From Micavibrio_A sp964539025 (GTDB lineage Bacteria > Pseudomonadota > Alphaproteobacteria > Micavibrionales > Micavibrionaceae), in assembly GCA_964539025.1 (NCBI GenBank), contig CAZIFA010000005.1:141802-205801 (forward strand): DNA of 64,000 nt, written 5' to 3'. The translations under genes and the position numbers were made by a program. Positions 26,487 to 35,617 of this stretch are shown one piece after another. The first letter of the stretch is position 1, and every line of letters begins with the position of its first letter. The notes below the pieces were generated by a model, which worked only from the letters and a program-made list of their open reading frames with translations, made no database searches and had not been told where the DNA came from.

Positions 26487-27683
26487 ATGCTGAACGGTAT
26501 GCAGCCCGCACGCCACATAACCCCGCCCGACTGGATGACCGATCATCGATGCGTCAAGATCATGCGCATTCTGGGCGGGAATGAAAACCCAGCGCAGGCG
26601 TTGTTCGTAGGCGGATGTGTGCGCAACACGCTGATGGGCAAGCCGGTCAAGGATATCGATATAGCGACACGGCACGCGCCGTTGCAGGTGATTGAATTGT
26701 TAAAGGCGGCGGGAATCAGATTCGTGCCGACGGGGCTTGATCACGGGACGGTGACCGCCATAGTCGATGACGCGACTTTTGAAATAACGACATTGCGCAA
26801 GGATATAGACACCAACGGTCGTCATGCGGTGATCGCGTTCACCGACAAGTGGGAAGAAGACGGGCAGCGCCGGGATTTCACGATGAACACGCTGCTGGCT
26901 TCGCCAATGGGCGATATTTTCGATCCGACGGGCGCGGGGCTGGACGATCTGGATAAGCGGCGCGTTGTGTTCGTCGGTGATCCCGCACAAAGGATCGCGG
27001 AAGATTATTTGAGGATTTTACGATTCTTTCGTTTTTGTGCGGCCTACGGCGACGGGGCGATGGATGCATCGGCGCTTGCGGCCTGTAAACAGGCGGCGGA
27101 AAAAGTATCATCGCTTTCCAAGGAACGGGTCACGCAGGAATTGTTAAAAATATTGGCTGTTGTGAATCCCGCGCCGACGCTGGCCGCGATGTTTGCGAAC
27201 GATATCCTCAGGAGCATTGGCAAAGCGTTCAAACGGGACGCGATGGAAACATTGTGCGAATTTCAGGGACGGTACGATGCCGTCGACGTCATGACGCGGC
27301 TGTTTACAGTCGCTGGAATGAAGACGGAATATTTCGCGGACTGGTTGATACTTTCGAACGCGCAGAAAAAACATCTGGATGCTCTGGGCGAGGGGATTGC
27401 GATCATCAAATCGATTTCGAAAAAGAAGGTGCGCGAAATGGTGTACCGCGTCGGCAACGCGGCTTCGTTGCAGGCGTATCTTGTAAGGCTCGTGCAAAAA
27501 GGCGATCTTCCCGATCTGGAGATGATCGATGTCGCACGGTACTGGCACGCGCCGGTGTTTCCGATTAGCGGCGAGCAGCTTATCAAGAAGGGTGTATCGC
27601 CCGGGCCTGCGCTCGGCAAAAAACTTAAAGAGCTCGAAGAAAAATGGATCAAATCCGATTTTTCAAAGGTTCCGAAGGTTTAA
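26487..27683 (+). CDS. cca: CCA tRNA nucleotidyltransferase
   Basis: A protein of about 398 residues of the class II poly(A) polymerase/CCA-transferase family. Motifs: LFVGGCVRNTLMGKPVKDIDIAT, with the DxD carboxylates that bind metal; FTDKWEEDGQRRDFTMNTLL; and AEDYLRILRFFRF. The usual GGxVRD is GGCVRN here, a conservative change. It adds or repairs the tRNA 3' CCA. ATG 26487 or 26499 are both possible; neither has a strong ribosome site. The longer open frame from 26247 overlaps the kinase and is not used. Confidence 0.88.
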   Translation: MLNGMQPARHITPPDWMTDHRCVKIMRILGGNENPAQALFVGGCVRNTLMGKPVKDIDIATRHAPLQVIELLKAAGIRFVPTGLDHGTVTAIVDDATFEITTLRKDIDTNGRHAVIAFTDKWEEDGQRRDFTMNTLLASPMGDIFDPTGAGLDDLDKRRVVFVGDPAQRIAEDYLRILRFFRFCAAYGDGAMDASALAACKQAAEKVSSLSKERVTQELLKILAVVNPAPTLAAMFANDILRSIGKAFKRDAMETLCEFQGRYDAVDVMTRLFTVAGMKTEYFADWLILSNAQKKHLDALGEGIAIIKSISKKKVREMVYRVGNAASLQAYLVRLVQKGDLPDLEMIDVARYWHAPVFPISGEQLIKKGVSPGPALGKKLKELEEKWIKSDFSKVPKV

Positions 27684-27703
27684 AAATCACTTCATTCAAT
27701 ATC

Positions 27704-27787
27704 CGTCATTCCGAACCCTTTATGGGTGAGGAATCTTTGGTGGAACGGATGGGGCAAAGATCCCTCCGCTTCGCGTTCGGGATGACG
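27704..27787. repeat. GTCAT palindromic repeat, copy A of a near-identical pair
   Basis: Starts CGTCATTCCGAACCC and ends CGCGTTCGGGATGACG. Its reverse complement is almost identical to 35444-35528, differing mainly in about ten central bases. It follows the cca stop. Confidence 0.85.
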
Positions 27788-27807
27788 ACGTTGGGTTAAG
27801 GCAAAAC

Positions 27808-27836
27808 AAAACCCCCATATGGATGGAGGTTTTTTC
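27808..27836 (+). terminator. Bidirectional terminator between cca and the 57-residue gene
   Basis: AAACCCCCAT-AT-GG-ATGGAGGTTTTTT forms a hairpin with one mismatch, ending in a T-run. The minus-strand reading also ends in a run of T after GGGGG, so it could serve both converging genes. Confidence 0.6.
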
Positions 27837-27867
27837 TTCAAATAAACTTAAATACGTGGCTGGTCTG

Positions 27868-28041
27868 TTATACGAGGCAGAATGCCATTGCATCGTTAAT
27901 GGCGTCACGATCAGCATCGTCCAGACCTTTCAATGGGTCACCTAGTATAGGTCTGGGCTTTTTTGGTTGTCGTATAGGAGTAACTTTCTCACCAAAAACA
28001 CGATTGAGATGTGATTCAGGTGTAACATGATGGTCGTTCAT
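27868..28041 (-). CDS. Small hypothetical protein (57 residues)
   Basis: A complete frame from ATG at 28041 to TAA, with GAGGG six bases before the start. The product begins MNDHHVTPESHLNRVFGEKV and has a basic Pro-rich middle (RQPKKPRP) followed by an acidic helix (GLDDADRDAINDAMA). No family was recognised. The strong ribosome site and the terminator beyond its stop support a real gene. Confidence 0.55.
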   Translation of the reverse strand: MNDHHVTPESHLNRVFGEKVTPIRQPKKPRPILGDPLKGLDDADRDAINDAMAFCLV

Positions 28042-28171
28042 TATTTACCCTCTTTTTTGTTTCACACGAGGGAAGGAATAACCTGATTCTGCGCTGCAGC
28101 ACAAGAGAATAAGCGGTGACATCCACAGTAAAATTGAGAAAATATTAAGTTGGTATATTAATTTATGCCAG

Positions 28172-29044
28172 TTATGGCCATTTTACTTCTGGCGGCATGG
28201 ACATGAGGATGGCCTCGGTGTTGCCCCCGGTTTTCAGGCCGAACATGGTTCCCCGGTCATAGAGCAGGTTGAATTCGACATAGCGGCCGCGTCGGACGAG
28301 TTGGTATTCGCGCTGTTCTTCGGTCCACGGCTTGTGCATATGTCTGCGGACAATCGCGGGATAAATCTGTGCAAAGGTCTTGCCGACATCCTGCGTGAAG
28401 GCGAAATCTTTTTCCCAGTCGTTCTCTAGATAATCATAGAAAATGCCGCCAATGCCACGCGGTTCGTTGCGGTGGGGGAGGAAGAAATAATCGTCTGCCC
28501 ATTGCTTGAATTTCGGGTGGTAGGCGGGATCGTGCCTATCGCAGCAGGCTTTGAGCGCAGCGTGGAAATCGGCGGTGTCGGTTGCGTCTTCAACCATCGG
28601 CGTTAAATCCGCGCCGCCGCCGAACCATGCTTTGGATGTCACGATCATCCGCGTGTTCATATGCACGGCGGGGACGAGGGGGGAGCGCATATGCGCGACA
28701 AGCGAAATGCCCGAAGCCCAGAACTGCCCACCGCTTTCCTTCGCGCCGGGGATTTGATCGGCGAATTTTTCAGAAAATGTCCCGTGAACGCAGGAGATGT
28801 TGACCCCGACTTTTTCAAAGACGCGACCGCGCATAAGCGAGATTTCACCGCCGCCGTTCAACTGGCTACCGGAATTGTTCGGTTGGTCGAGGGAGGCGCG
28901 ATCCCATGGTTTGCGGGTGAACCTGCCTGAAGACTCGGTAGATGAAAATTCCTCTTCAAGCTCTTCAAAAGACACGCAAATTTGATCCCGTATGGTGCGG
29001 AACCATTGAAAAGCTTGCTCTTTTTGTGTCTCTGAACTAGGCAT
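28172..29044 (-). CDS. hemF: Oxygen-dependent coproporphyrinogen III oxidase HemF
   Basis: A 290-residue enzyme with HemF signatures: GRVFEKVGVNISCVHG, HMNTRMIVTSKAWFGGGADLTPM, a His-rich YHPKFKQWADDYFFLPHR, RGIGGIFYDYL, and the C-terminal RRGRYVEFNLLYDRGTMFGLKTGGNTEAILMS. It converts coproporphyrinogen III to protoporphyrinogen IX using O2 in haem synthesis, fitting an aerobic cell with a bc1 complex. The start at 29044 avoids overlap with the divergent neighbour; an ATG at 29077 is the alternative. Confidence 0.94.
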   Translation of the reverse strand: MPSSETQKEQAFQWFRTIRDQICVSFEELEEEFSSTESSGRFTRKPWDRASLDQPNNSGSQLNGGGEISLMRGRVFEKVGVNISCVHGTFSEKFADQIPGAKESGGQFWASGISLVAHMRSPLVPAVHMNTRMIVTSKAWFGGGADLTPMVEDATDTADFHAALKACCDRHDPAYHPKFKQWADDYFFLPHRNEPRGIGGIFYDYLENDWEKDFAFTQDVGKTFAQIYPAIVRRHMHKPWTEEQREYQLVRRGRYVEFNLLYDRGTMFGLKTGGNTEAILMSMPPEVKWP

Positions 29045-29075
29045 AGCAGGGTTTTGCTTTAGAGATACTAATGTC

Positions 29076-29912
29076 ATGAGTCAACTTAAAGCCTATTTTA
29101 CGGCTATTGGTCGATATAACAGTGCCGGCAAGCAGGGAACGCCGCCGGAGTTCCCTTGGGACGAATATTTCAGCACGTTGGAAGTCGGCCAGATCGTTTT
29201 CGCCAATACGAGGGCCGTGGTTCCTGATTATCCCATTGGGAAGGGGGCCATTCGTCGTCATCTCGTTTACGGGTTGTGGCGTGACGATGGCGGCAAGGTT
29301 CAAAAAATTGAAACGATATCGTTTACAACAAATATGTCGATGCACGCGTCTGATCTTGTGATTGATACGTCTCGTCTAAAGAAGAAATTTCGAGCAAAAA
29401 CGGCCACTAAACTGACGACGGGTACAATTCATATTTTTGACATCCGACCGGATCATGTCGCATTGCCTTTCAGCATGCCTATAACAATAAGTAAATCAAT
29501 ATGGCCTGAAATTCTTGTGCGAAGAGCAAACTCCTTGTTATTCAGCCCGGAGCGTCAGCATAACATGCTGGAAAGTGATTTTACCGGGTTGACCCGCGAA
29601 GGGTTTGTATTTGGCACGATAGGCGATCAAAACCTGTGCGACCCACGTTTGGCCTTTGACACGAATGCAAGCCCTATTCAAAGAAAACCCGTTTCTATTT
29701 TGGAACAGTCGTATATTGATAGGATTGCATCATTTGCCGTGGCTTATCGCGAGAAGGCGCCATTCGGGAAAAAACATCTTATTTACCCGCCACTTAGTGA
29801 GTGGCCGTCGGATATTCCATCCGTTCCGCTTCCAGTATGGAAAAGGGATGAAAGGGATGTATGGGGGTTTTATAACAAGTCCTCTGCGAGTTTAAAACCT
29901 GATCTGCCTTAA
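29076..29912 (+). CDS. Unknown protein, tandem paralogue 1
   Basis: A 278-residue soluble protein of no recognised family. It shares collinear blocks with the gene at 30075: LWRDD followed by KIE; EILVRRANSLLFSP; LTREGFVF; and a final segment with SYIDRIASFAVAYRE. No signal peptide, membrane helix, Cys cluster or nucleotide-binding motif is visible. It is divergent from hemF with a 31-base gap between starts. The pair seems to be an old tandem duplication. Confidence 0.6.
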   Translation: MSQLKAYFTAIGRYNSAGKQGTPPEFPWDEYFSTLEVGQIVFANTRAVVPDYPIGKGAIRRHLVYGLWRDDGGKVQKIETISFTTNMSMHASDLVIDTSRLKKKFRAKTATKLTTGTIHIFDIRPDHVALPFSMPITISKSIWPEILVRRANSLLFSPERQHNMLESDFTGLTREGFVFGTIGDQNLCDPRLAFDTNASPIQRKPVSILEQSYIDRIASFAVAYREKAPFGKKHLIYPPLSEWPSDIPSVPLPVWKRDERDVWGFYNKSSASLKPDLP

Positions 29913-30074
29913 AGCCTTGCCGATCAGCGTCTTGTTTACGGAACCATAAAGTGCCTTGATCCTTTTGCGCCTCTTAGGCCTAATGTCAGGTATGCCGGGG
30001 GACGTAATTGGCATCATGGGGCGAGTTTAGGTGATTGTTTTTAGCAGTACAATAGTAACTACAGGGAGAGTTTT

Positions 30075-30962
30075 GTGGGGACGTTAACGCTTCAAGCGAA
30101 ATTGGGTGATGCTCGGTATGATGAACTCGCAAAACGGTTTAATCATCAGGAAGCGCCCAAAAACGCCGTATCTCTTGTTCCGGATTTGTCCGGGGGTGCG
30201 ACCCCGGCCTATGAAACATTGCGGTTGGGTTCTATCATACCGTGCCGTATGGGCGAAGTGATTAAAGGCGACTACAACAAATCGCCAGACGTTTTCGTTA
30301 CCGCGTTGTGGCGCGATGATACGAAACGGATAAGAAAGATCGAAGCGATGTATATATCTTCCAGCCCTGTGGCAAAGAGGTATTTGCACGACCTGTCTTT
30401 AAACACTTCGCAAGCCAGGAAAGATTTTCACAGAGACAAAGACGCGTATATTCCGGCGGGCCGTACCTATCTTATCGACAACACCAAGCAATTTTTCCCG
30501 GACAGCCAATACCGGCGGAGCGTTCCACAGGGGTATCTGATTGACCTTTTGGTACGCCGTGCTGCCGCCCTGCTGTACTCCCCCTCGGTGCCTTGTATTT
30601 GCACCAGCCAGGTGCCGGAGTCGCTGACGCGCGAAGGATTTACGTTCAGAGAAATTCAACCCGATAATGTGCGGGCCATGGTATTTGGGGATTCTAAATG
30701 GATCCCGGATATTTCCTTTACCGACATACGGCGGCAGAGCAGCGCACTCGTAACCCAGAGTCTCGTCGATCAAACCGCCAGGTTCGCGGCGTTCCATTAT
30801 AACACCTATGCCGTGCCTCATTACAAACAGCCGGGCCAGAAGGAAGCTTATGAATTTCCCCGCTTCGATATGAAGCAAATTAAAGCGCGTGCGGATACGG
30901 CAGGATTATTCACTGTTTGGGAAAAGGGGCTGCAGCCGGAGCGAGGATTGCGGCAGGGCTAA
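30075..30962 (+). CDS. Unknown protein, tandem paralogue 2
   Basis: A 295-residue soluble protein related to the preceding gene: ALWRDDTKRIRKIEAM, DLLVRRAAALLYSP, SLTREGFTF and QSLVDQTARFAAFHY align in order with it. The start is GTG with GGGAGAG five bases upstream. It converges on trmL with a five-base gap. The conserved Arg, Asp and Glu residues in the shared blocks are the best candidates for a binding or catalytic site, but none is assigned. Confidence 0.6.
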   Translation: MGTLTLQAKLGDARYDELAKRFNHQEAPKNAVSLVPDLSGGATPAYETLRLGSIIPCRMGEVIKGDYNKSPDVFVTALWRDDTKRIRKIEAMYISSSPVAKRYLHDLSLNTSQARKDFHRDKDAYIPAGRTYLIDNTKQFFPDSQYRRSVPQGYLIDLLVRRAAALLYSPSVPCICTSQVPESLTREGFTFREIQPDNVRAMVFGDSKWIPDISFTDIRRQSSALVTQSLVDQTARFAAFHYNTYAVPHYKQPGQKEAYEFPRFDMKQIKARADTAGLFTVWEKGLQPERGLRQG

Positions 30963-30967
30963 AAGGT

Positions 30968-31429
30968 TCATCGCGTCTGTCTTAAAGCTTCGCCTATCAC
31001 CATCGCGCAGGAATTGATAACGTTCATCGAGCGCAGACCCGTCGCCATAGGGATGGTCAGGCGTGCGTGTGCGGCGGCGTGGACTTCGGGCGGTGCACCG
31101 GCGCTTTCCTGCCCCGCGAGCAGGATATCGCCCTTTTGATAGGTAAAATCAAGATAGGATTGGGTGGATTTGGTCGTCAGCAGCAGAATCCGGCGGTTTG
31201 GATACGCTTCCAAAAAGGCGGACCAGCTTGCATGCCGCCGCAGGGTGACGTGATCGATATAATCCATAGCGGCCCGGCGGATTTTCGCTTCATCCCAAGC
31301 AAAGGTCGTGGGTTCGATAATATCAAGTGTCAGGCCAAGGCAAGCGGTCAAGCGCATGGCCGCGCCGGTGTTTTGCGGGATTTCGGGTTGGAACAGTGCC
31401 AGATTGATGTGCGGGTTGCTTGGTTGCAT
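30968..31429 (-). CDS. trmL: tRNA (cytidine(34)-2'-O)-methyltransferase TrmL
   Basis: A 153-residue SPOUT methyltransferase with NLALFQPEIPQNTGAAMRL at the start, ILLAGQESAGAPPEV in the centre and the knot motif IPMATGLRSMNVINSCAMV near the end. TrmL methylates the wobble ribose of tRNA-Leu(CAA) and tRNA-Leu(UAA). A tRNA-Leu(CAA), a probable substrate, is encoded at 55179. It is divergent from the Rieske gene. Confidence 0.9.
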   Translation of the reverse strand: MQPSNPHINLALFQPEIPQNTGAAMRLTACLGLTLDIIEPTTFAWDEAKIRRAAMDYIDHVTLRRHASWSAFLEAYPNRRILLLTTKSTQSYLDFTYQKGDILLAGQESAGAPPEVHAAAHARLTIPMATGLRSMNVINSCAMVIGEALRQTR

Positions 31430-31557
31430 GCCGCACTGTATTATCTTTTTCTGCGGATTCCCACAAATCCTCTCTTGTCCGCCAAGGGATTTTGGTGGTA
31501 TTCCAAAGCGTTAATTTCGACCCGAAAACCCCCATCGCGAAAACGGCATAACATAAT

Positions 31558-32112
31558 ATGAGTGCAGACAATCCCCCCCATCATCATGGACAAGCTGACG
31601 GCGAAGGCCGTCGCGATTTCCTTTTCCTGACCGCCGCGGCTTTTGGCGCGGTGGGGGCCGGGTCCGTCGCCTGGCCGTTCATCGACCAGATGAACCCCGC
31701 AGCCGACACGCTGGCCATGTCCACGACCGAAGTGGACCTTGCGCCGATCGAACCCGGTCAGGCGATCACCGTGATGTGGCAGGGCAAACCGGTGTTCATT
31801 CGCCACCGCACGCCCGAAGAAATCAAGATGGCCGAAGATGCTGATGTCACGACGCTGCGCGACCCGCAGGCCGATAAGGATCGCGTTCAAAAACCGCAAT
31901 GGCTCATTATGGTTGGCATCTGCACGCACCTCGGCTGTGTTCCGCAGGGACAAAAATCGGCGGACGTAAAAGGCGAATACGGCGGATGGTTTTGCCCATG
32001 CCACGGTTCGCACTACGATACGTCGGGGCGCATCAGAAAAGGCCCGGCACCGAAAAACCTTGCCGTGCCAAATTATACATTCCTGAGCGAAACAAGCATC
32101 CGCATCGGATAG
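31558..32112 (+). CDS. petA: Ubiquinol-cytochrome c reductase Rieske iron-sulfur subunit
   Basis: A 184-residue protein with a twin-arginine signal anchor (EGRRDFLFLTAAAFGAVGAG) and the Rieske cluster motifs CTHLGC and CPCHGSHYD binding a 2Fe-2S centre. It belongs to the bc1 complex, which passes electrons from ubiquinol to cytochrome c1. It is the first gene of the operon, 24 bases before the cytochrome b/c1 gene. Confidence 0.95.
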   Translation: MSADNPPHHHGQADGEGRRDFLFLTAAAFGAVGAGSVAWPFIDQMNPAADTLAMSTTEVDLAPIEPGQAITVMWQGKPVFIRHRTPEEIKMAEDADVTTLRDPQADKDRVQKPQWLIMVGICTHLGCVPQGQKSADVKGEYGGWFCPCHGSHYDTSGRIRKGPAPKNLAVPNYTFLSETSIRIG

Positions 32113-32136
32113 AAGATTTAGTAGAGAGAAAAGAAC

Positions 32137-34500
32137 ATGGGTTCCAAAGAACGTACAGCTTTCGACAATCCGGTGGTTGAGTGGATCGATTCCCGCCTTC
32201 CGGTCTTCACGATGATGCAAAAGGAATACGGTGTATTCCCGACGCCGAAGAATTTCAATTATTTCTGGAATTTCGGCGCTATCGCCATGGTGATGTTGGT
32301 CACGATGATCATCACGGGCATCACGCTCGCCATGCACTACAATCCATCGACGACAGGCGCTTTCGATTCCGTAGAGCGTATCATGCGCGACGTGAACGGC
32401 GGATGGATGCTCCGTTACCTGCATTCGAACGGCGCGTCGATCTTCTTTATAGCCGTCTATATCAAAATCTTCAGCGGGTTGTATTAAAGCTACTACAAAA
32501 AAACGCGAGAACTTCTCTGGATACTAGTCATGGTCATCTTCTTGTTGATGATGGCGTGCGGTTTCATGGGGTACGTTCTGCCGTGGGGCCAGATGTCTTT
32601 CTGGGGCGCGACGGTTATCACTAACCTGTTTTCCGCCATACCTCTTGTCGGCGATAGTATCGTAACGTTGCTCTGGGGTGGTTTTTCCGTCGATAACCCG
32701 ACGCTGAACCGTTTCTTCGCTCTGCATTACCTGTTGCCGTTTGTGATTTTCGCGGTGGTGTTCTTGCATGTCTGGGCGCTGCATGTCACGGGATCGAACA
32801 ACCCGCTCGGCATCGATACCAAGGGATCGCAGGACACGCTGCCCTTCCATCCGTATTACACGATGAAGGACACGTTCGGCCTGCTGGTGTTCATGATTAT
32901 CTATGTCGCGTTTACGTTCTTTATGCCCAACGCGCTCGGCCATCCTGACAACTATATCGAGGCCAATCCGCTGGTGACGCCCGCGCATATCGTGCCGGAA
33001 TGGTACTTCTTGCCGTTCTACGCCATCCTGCGCGCGATCACGTTCGACCTGAATATCTATCTTGCTGGCGCCGGTTTGACCGGCGGCGTTCTGGTCTATC
33101 AATATTGCTGGAAGAAGACGCCTGACAAGGCTGTTTCTTCGAAGCTAATGCCGCTGCTCATCGTGGCCGCTGTTCTTGCTGTGCCGGGTGGATTGCTGGC
33201 TTTCTTCAAAGACGTTCCAGCGCTGCATGGATTGATTGATGTCATCCCGTTCAAAGCCGTCAGTCTTATGGCCGCAAAACTCGGTGGCGTTCTGGCGATG
33301 TTCGGGGCTATCGCGGTTTTATTCCTTCTACCGTTCATCGACTCGCACCCGGTGCGTTCGTCTGTGTTCCGTCCATGGTTCAAGGCAGGCGTGCTCGCGC
33401 TTCTGGTCGTGTTCGTGATCCTTGGCATTTGCGGATCGAAACCCGCCGAAGGATTGTGGGTGCCGCTGGCACAAATCATGACGCTGGCCTATTTCGGGTT
33501 CTTCTTGGTTGCAATTCCGTATTTCAACAACAACGAACCGGTCATGAAGCTTCCAAACAGTATCCACGAAGCGATTTCATCCATGCCGAAATCAGTGATG
33601 GTTGCGTTGCTTGCCATAGGTCTTCTGACCTTCGTGCCGCATGATGCGTTTGCAAGATCGGAAAAGGCACCGGATAAAGTGGCCACGCCTGCGACAGAAG
33701 AAGCGGCACCTGCCGTTGCTCCACAAGGCGAAGGAAGTGGGGAAGAGGTCGCCCAACACGCAACGACCGCACCTGCTGGAGAAGATCATGCCGCCGCTGC
33801 CGGTGCACACCATTCACCCACCTTGCCAAAGCAGGACTGGTCGTTCAGCGGCCCGTTCGGCACATATGACAGGGCATCCCTGCAACGCGGATTTCAGGTG
33901 TACAAGCAAGTTTGCGCCGCCTGCCATTCGATGGACCGCGTTGCTTATCGCAACCTCACCGCGCTTGGTTACAGCGAGGACCAGACCAAGGCTGCCGCCG
34001 CCGAAGTGACCGTCATGGACGGACCGAATGATGAGGGTGAAATGTTTGAGCGTCCGGGTCGTCCGAGTGACCATTTCAAATCACCCTATGCGAACGACAA
34101 CGCCGCCAAAGCCAACAACAATGGCGCGCTGCCGCCTGACTTATCATTGATCGTCAAGGCGCGTATGGGCGGTCCGGATTATGTTTACGCTATCCTGACC
34201 GGATATGAAGCTGCACCTGCGGGCGCCGAACTTGCCGCCGGACAACACTGGAACAAATACATGGCGGGCAACAAGATCGCTATGCCCGCGCCGCTGATCG
34301 AAGGGGCCGTTGCCTATGAAGATGGCTCGCCGACCACGGTGAGCCAGTATGCCCACGACGTGACGCAATTCCTGGCCTGGGCTTCGGAGCCCGAGATGGA
34401 AGAGCGTAAGCAAACGGGCCTCAAAGCCATCATTTTCCTCGTAATCTTTGCGGGGCTGATGTACGCCGTAAAACGGAAAATCTGGGCGAAGGTCCATTAA
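32137..34500 (+). CDS. fbcH: Cytochrome b / cytochrome c1 fusion (fbcH type) interrupted by in-frame TAA
   Basis: Read through, the frame spans 788 codons. Part one (116 codons) is the cytochrome b N-terminus, ending FSGLY at 32484. A TAA at 32485-32487 takes the place where homologues have Tyr (GLYYGSY), and the frame continues SYYKKTRELLW without shift. Cytochrome b then runs through FMGYVLPWGQMSFWGA, NRFFALHYLLPF and PEWYFLPFYAILR. An internal signal peptide (cleavage near AFA-RS) precedes the c1 domain with haem motif C593-AAC-H597 and a C-terminal membrane anchor. Such a precursor is cleaved into b and c1 in Bradyrhizobium. All else looks functional, so a sequencing error, a recent mutation or readthrough are the options. 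Confidence 0.9.
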
Positions 34501-34537
34501 TTATCGCCTGTAAATCTACAGCTTTTAATTAATCTTT

Positions 34538-34571
34538 GATGGCGTATAATAGACACGGCTTATACGCCATC
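34538..34571. promoter_or_regulatory. Perfect 12-base inverted repeat after the bc1 operon
   Basis: GATGGCGTATAA and TTATACGCCATC are exact reverse complements with a ten-base spacer. The left arm overlaps a TATAAT. No T-run follows. It lies 22 bases before the next gene, fitting an operator or a leader hairpin. Confidence 0.5.
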
Positions 34572-34592
34572 ACGGTATAGGGATTAATATTC

Positions 34593-34856
34593 ATGCGCGA
34601 ACAAGTCAGAGGATTGCTTATCAAGGCCAAGGTCTTGCAATTCTGCGCCGACATTTTCGCGGTGTTCGGGATATTCCTGTTCGCCTTCATCTATTTCAAC
34701 CATTTCAAGGATAATCCCATAATGGCGCTGCGCGACCCGTTTTTCGTGGTCACCATCCTGATCCCGTTCATTCCAGCCGCCGTTCTCGCGTTCCTTGCCT
34801 CTTCCAAGCGCAGGCAGATTCGCGCCCTGCTTGAACAAAGCCAGAAGCAGGACTAG
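34593..34856 (+). CDS. Small two-helix membrane protein
   Basis: An 87-residue protein with two predicted membrane helices (about residues 18-38 and 48-68) and basic ends, the second followed by SSKRRQIRALLEQ. No family was recognised. A perfect inverted repeat sits in its leader. It lies between the bc1 genes and a DUF924 gene 11 bases downstream, so the last two may share a transcript. Confidence 0.55.
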   Translation: MREQVRGLLIKAKVLQFCADIFAVFGIFLFAFIYFNHFKDNPIMALRDPFFVVTILIPFIPAAVLAFLASSKRRQIRALLEQSQKQD

Positions 34857-34867
34857 AATCACATCTT

Positions 34868-35419
34868 ATGAAAGATGTGACGCAAGAGATTCTGGAATTT
34901 TGGTTCGAAGACACGCAGCCCGCACAGTGGTTTCAGGTCAATCCCGATTTCGACAATGAGATCAGGGAGAGATTTGAGGACGCTTATGACAAGGCATCGC
35001 GCGGCATTTTTGACGACTGGAAAACGGATTCGGATGGATGCCTGGCGCTGTGTATCCTTCTTGATCAGTTTCCTCGCAACATGTATCGCGGCACGGCCAA
35101 GGCGTTTGCCACCGATGCAAAGGCGCTCGTCGTCGCCAAATTCGCGCTGGCCAAGGGTTTCGATCAGGTCCTGACACCGATCAAGCGACGTTTTTTATAT
35201 TTGCCGTTCGAGCATAGCGAAAATCTGAACGATCAGCGCAAATGCGTCGATCTGTTCGATAAGATGAAGAAGGACGATCCGCTGGGCTATGATTATGCGC
35301 TTCGCCACCTCAAGGTCATTGAGAAATACGGGCGGTTCCCGCATCGCAATAAGATACTCTCGCGTATGAGTACGCCGGATGAGGAAGAGTATTTAGCTCA
35401 AGCGGGCGCTGGGTTCTAA
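34868..35419 (+). CDS. DUF924 family protein
   Basis: A 183-residue helical protein with DUF924 features: ILEFWFEDTQPAQWF at the start, CLALCILLDQFPRNMYRGTAKAFATD in the centre and FLYLPFEHSENLNDQ. The family is widespread in proteobacteria, has a TPR-like fold and no established reaction. Confidence 0.85.
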   Translation: MKDVTQEILEFWFEDTQPAQWFQVNPDFDNEIRERFEDAYDKASRGIFDDWKTDSDGCLALCILLDQFPRNMYRGTAKAFATDAKALVVAKFALAKGFDQVLTPIKRRFLYLPFEHSENLNDQRKCVDLFDKMKKDDPLGYDYALRHLKVIEKYGRFPHRNKILSRMSTPDEEEYLAQAGAGF

Positions 35420-35443
35420 TTCATTTATGTCTCGCCATAAAAA

Positions 35444-35528
35444 CGTCATCCCGAACGCGAAGCGGAGGGATCTTTGCCCTATCCGTTTTTGCCAAAGATT
35501 CCTCACCCATAAAGGGTTCGGAATGACG
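35444..35528. repeat. GTCAT palindromic repeat, copy B of a near-identical pair
   Basis: Starts CGTCATCCCGAACGC and ends GGGTTCGGAATGACG. It is the near-exact reverse complement of 27704-27787. It follows the DUF924 stop and precedes the Na/Pi symporter. Confidence 0.85.
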
Positions 35529-35617
35529 GTTGTGGGCGGTTCTAACCCTGTACAAGTGCGCAAAACCCTTTAAAATAATTGGGTTAAAGGAGACGTGTTA
35601 TCAGTCCTTCCATCGTA

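Noticed and set aside
31441..32424. 327-codon minus-strand frame opposite the Rieske and cytochrome b genes
   Set aside because: His/Arg-rich antisense product; the plus-strand genes carry all the functional motifs.
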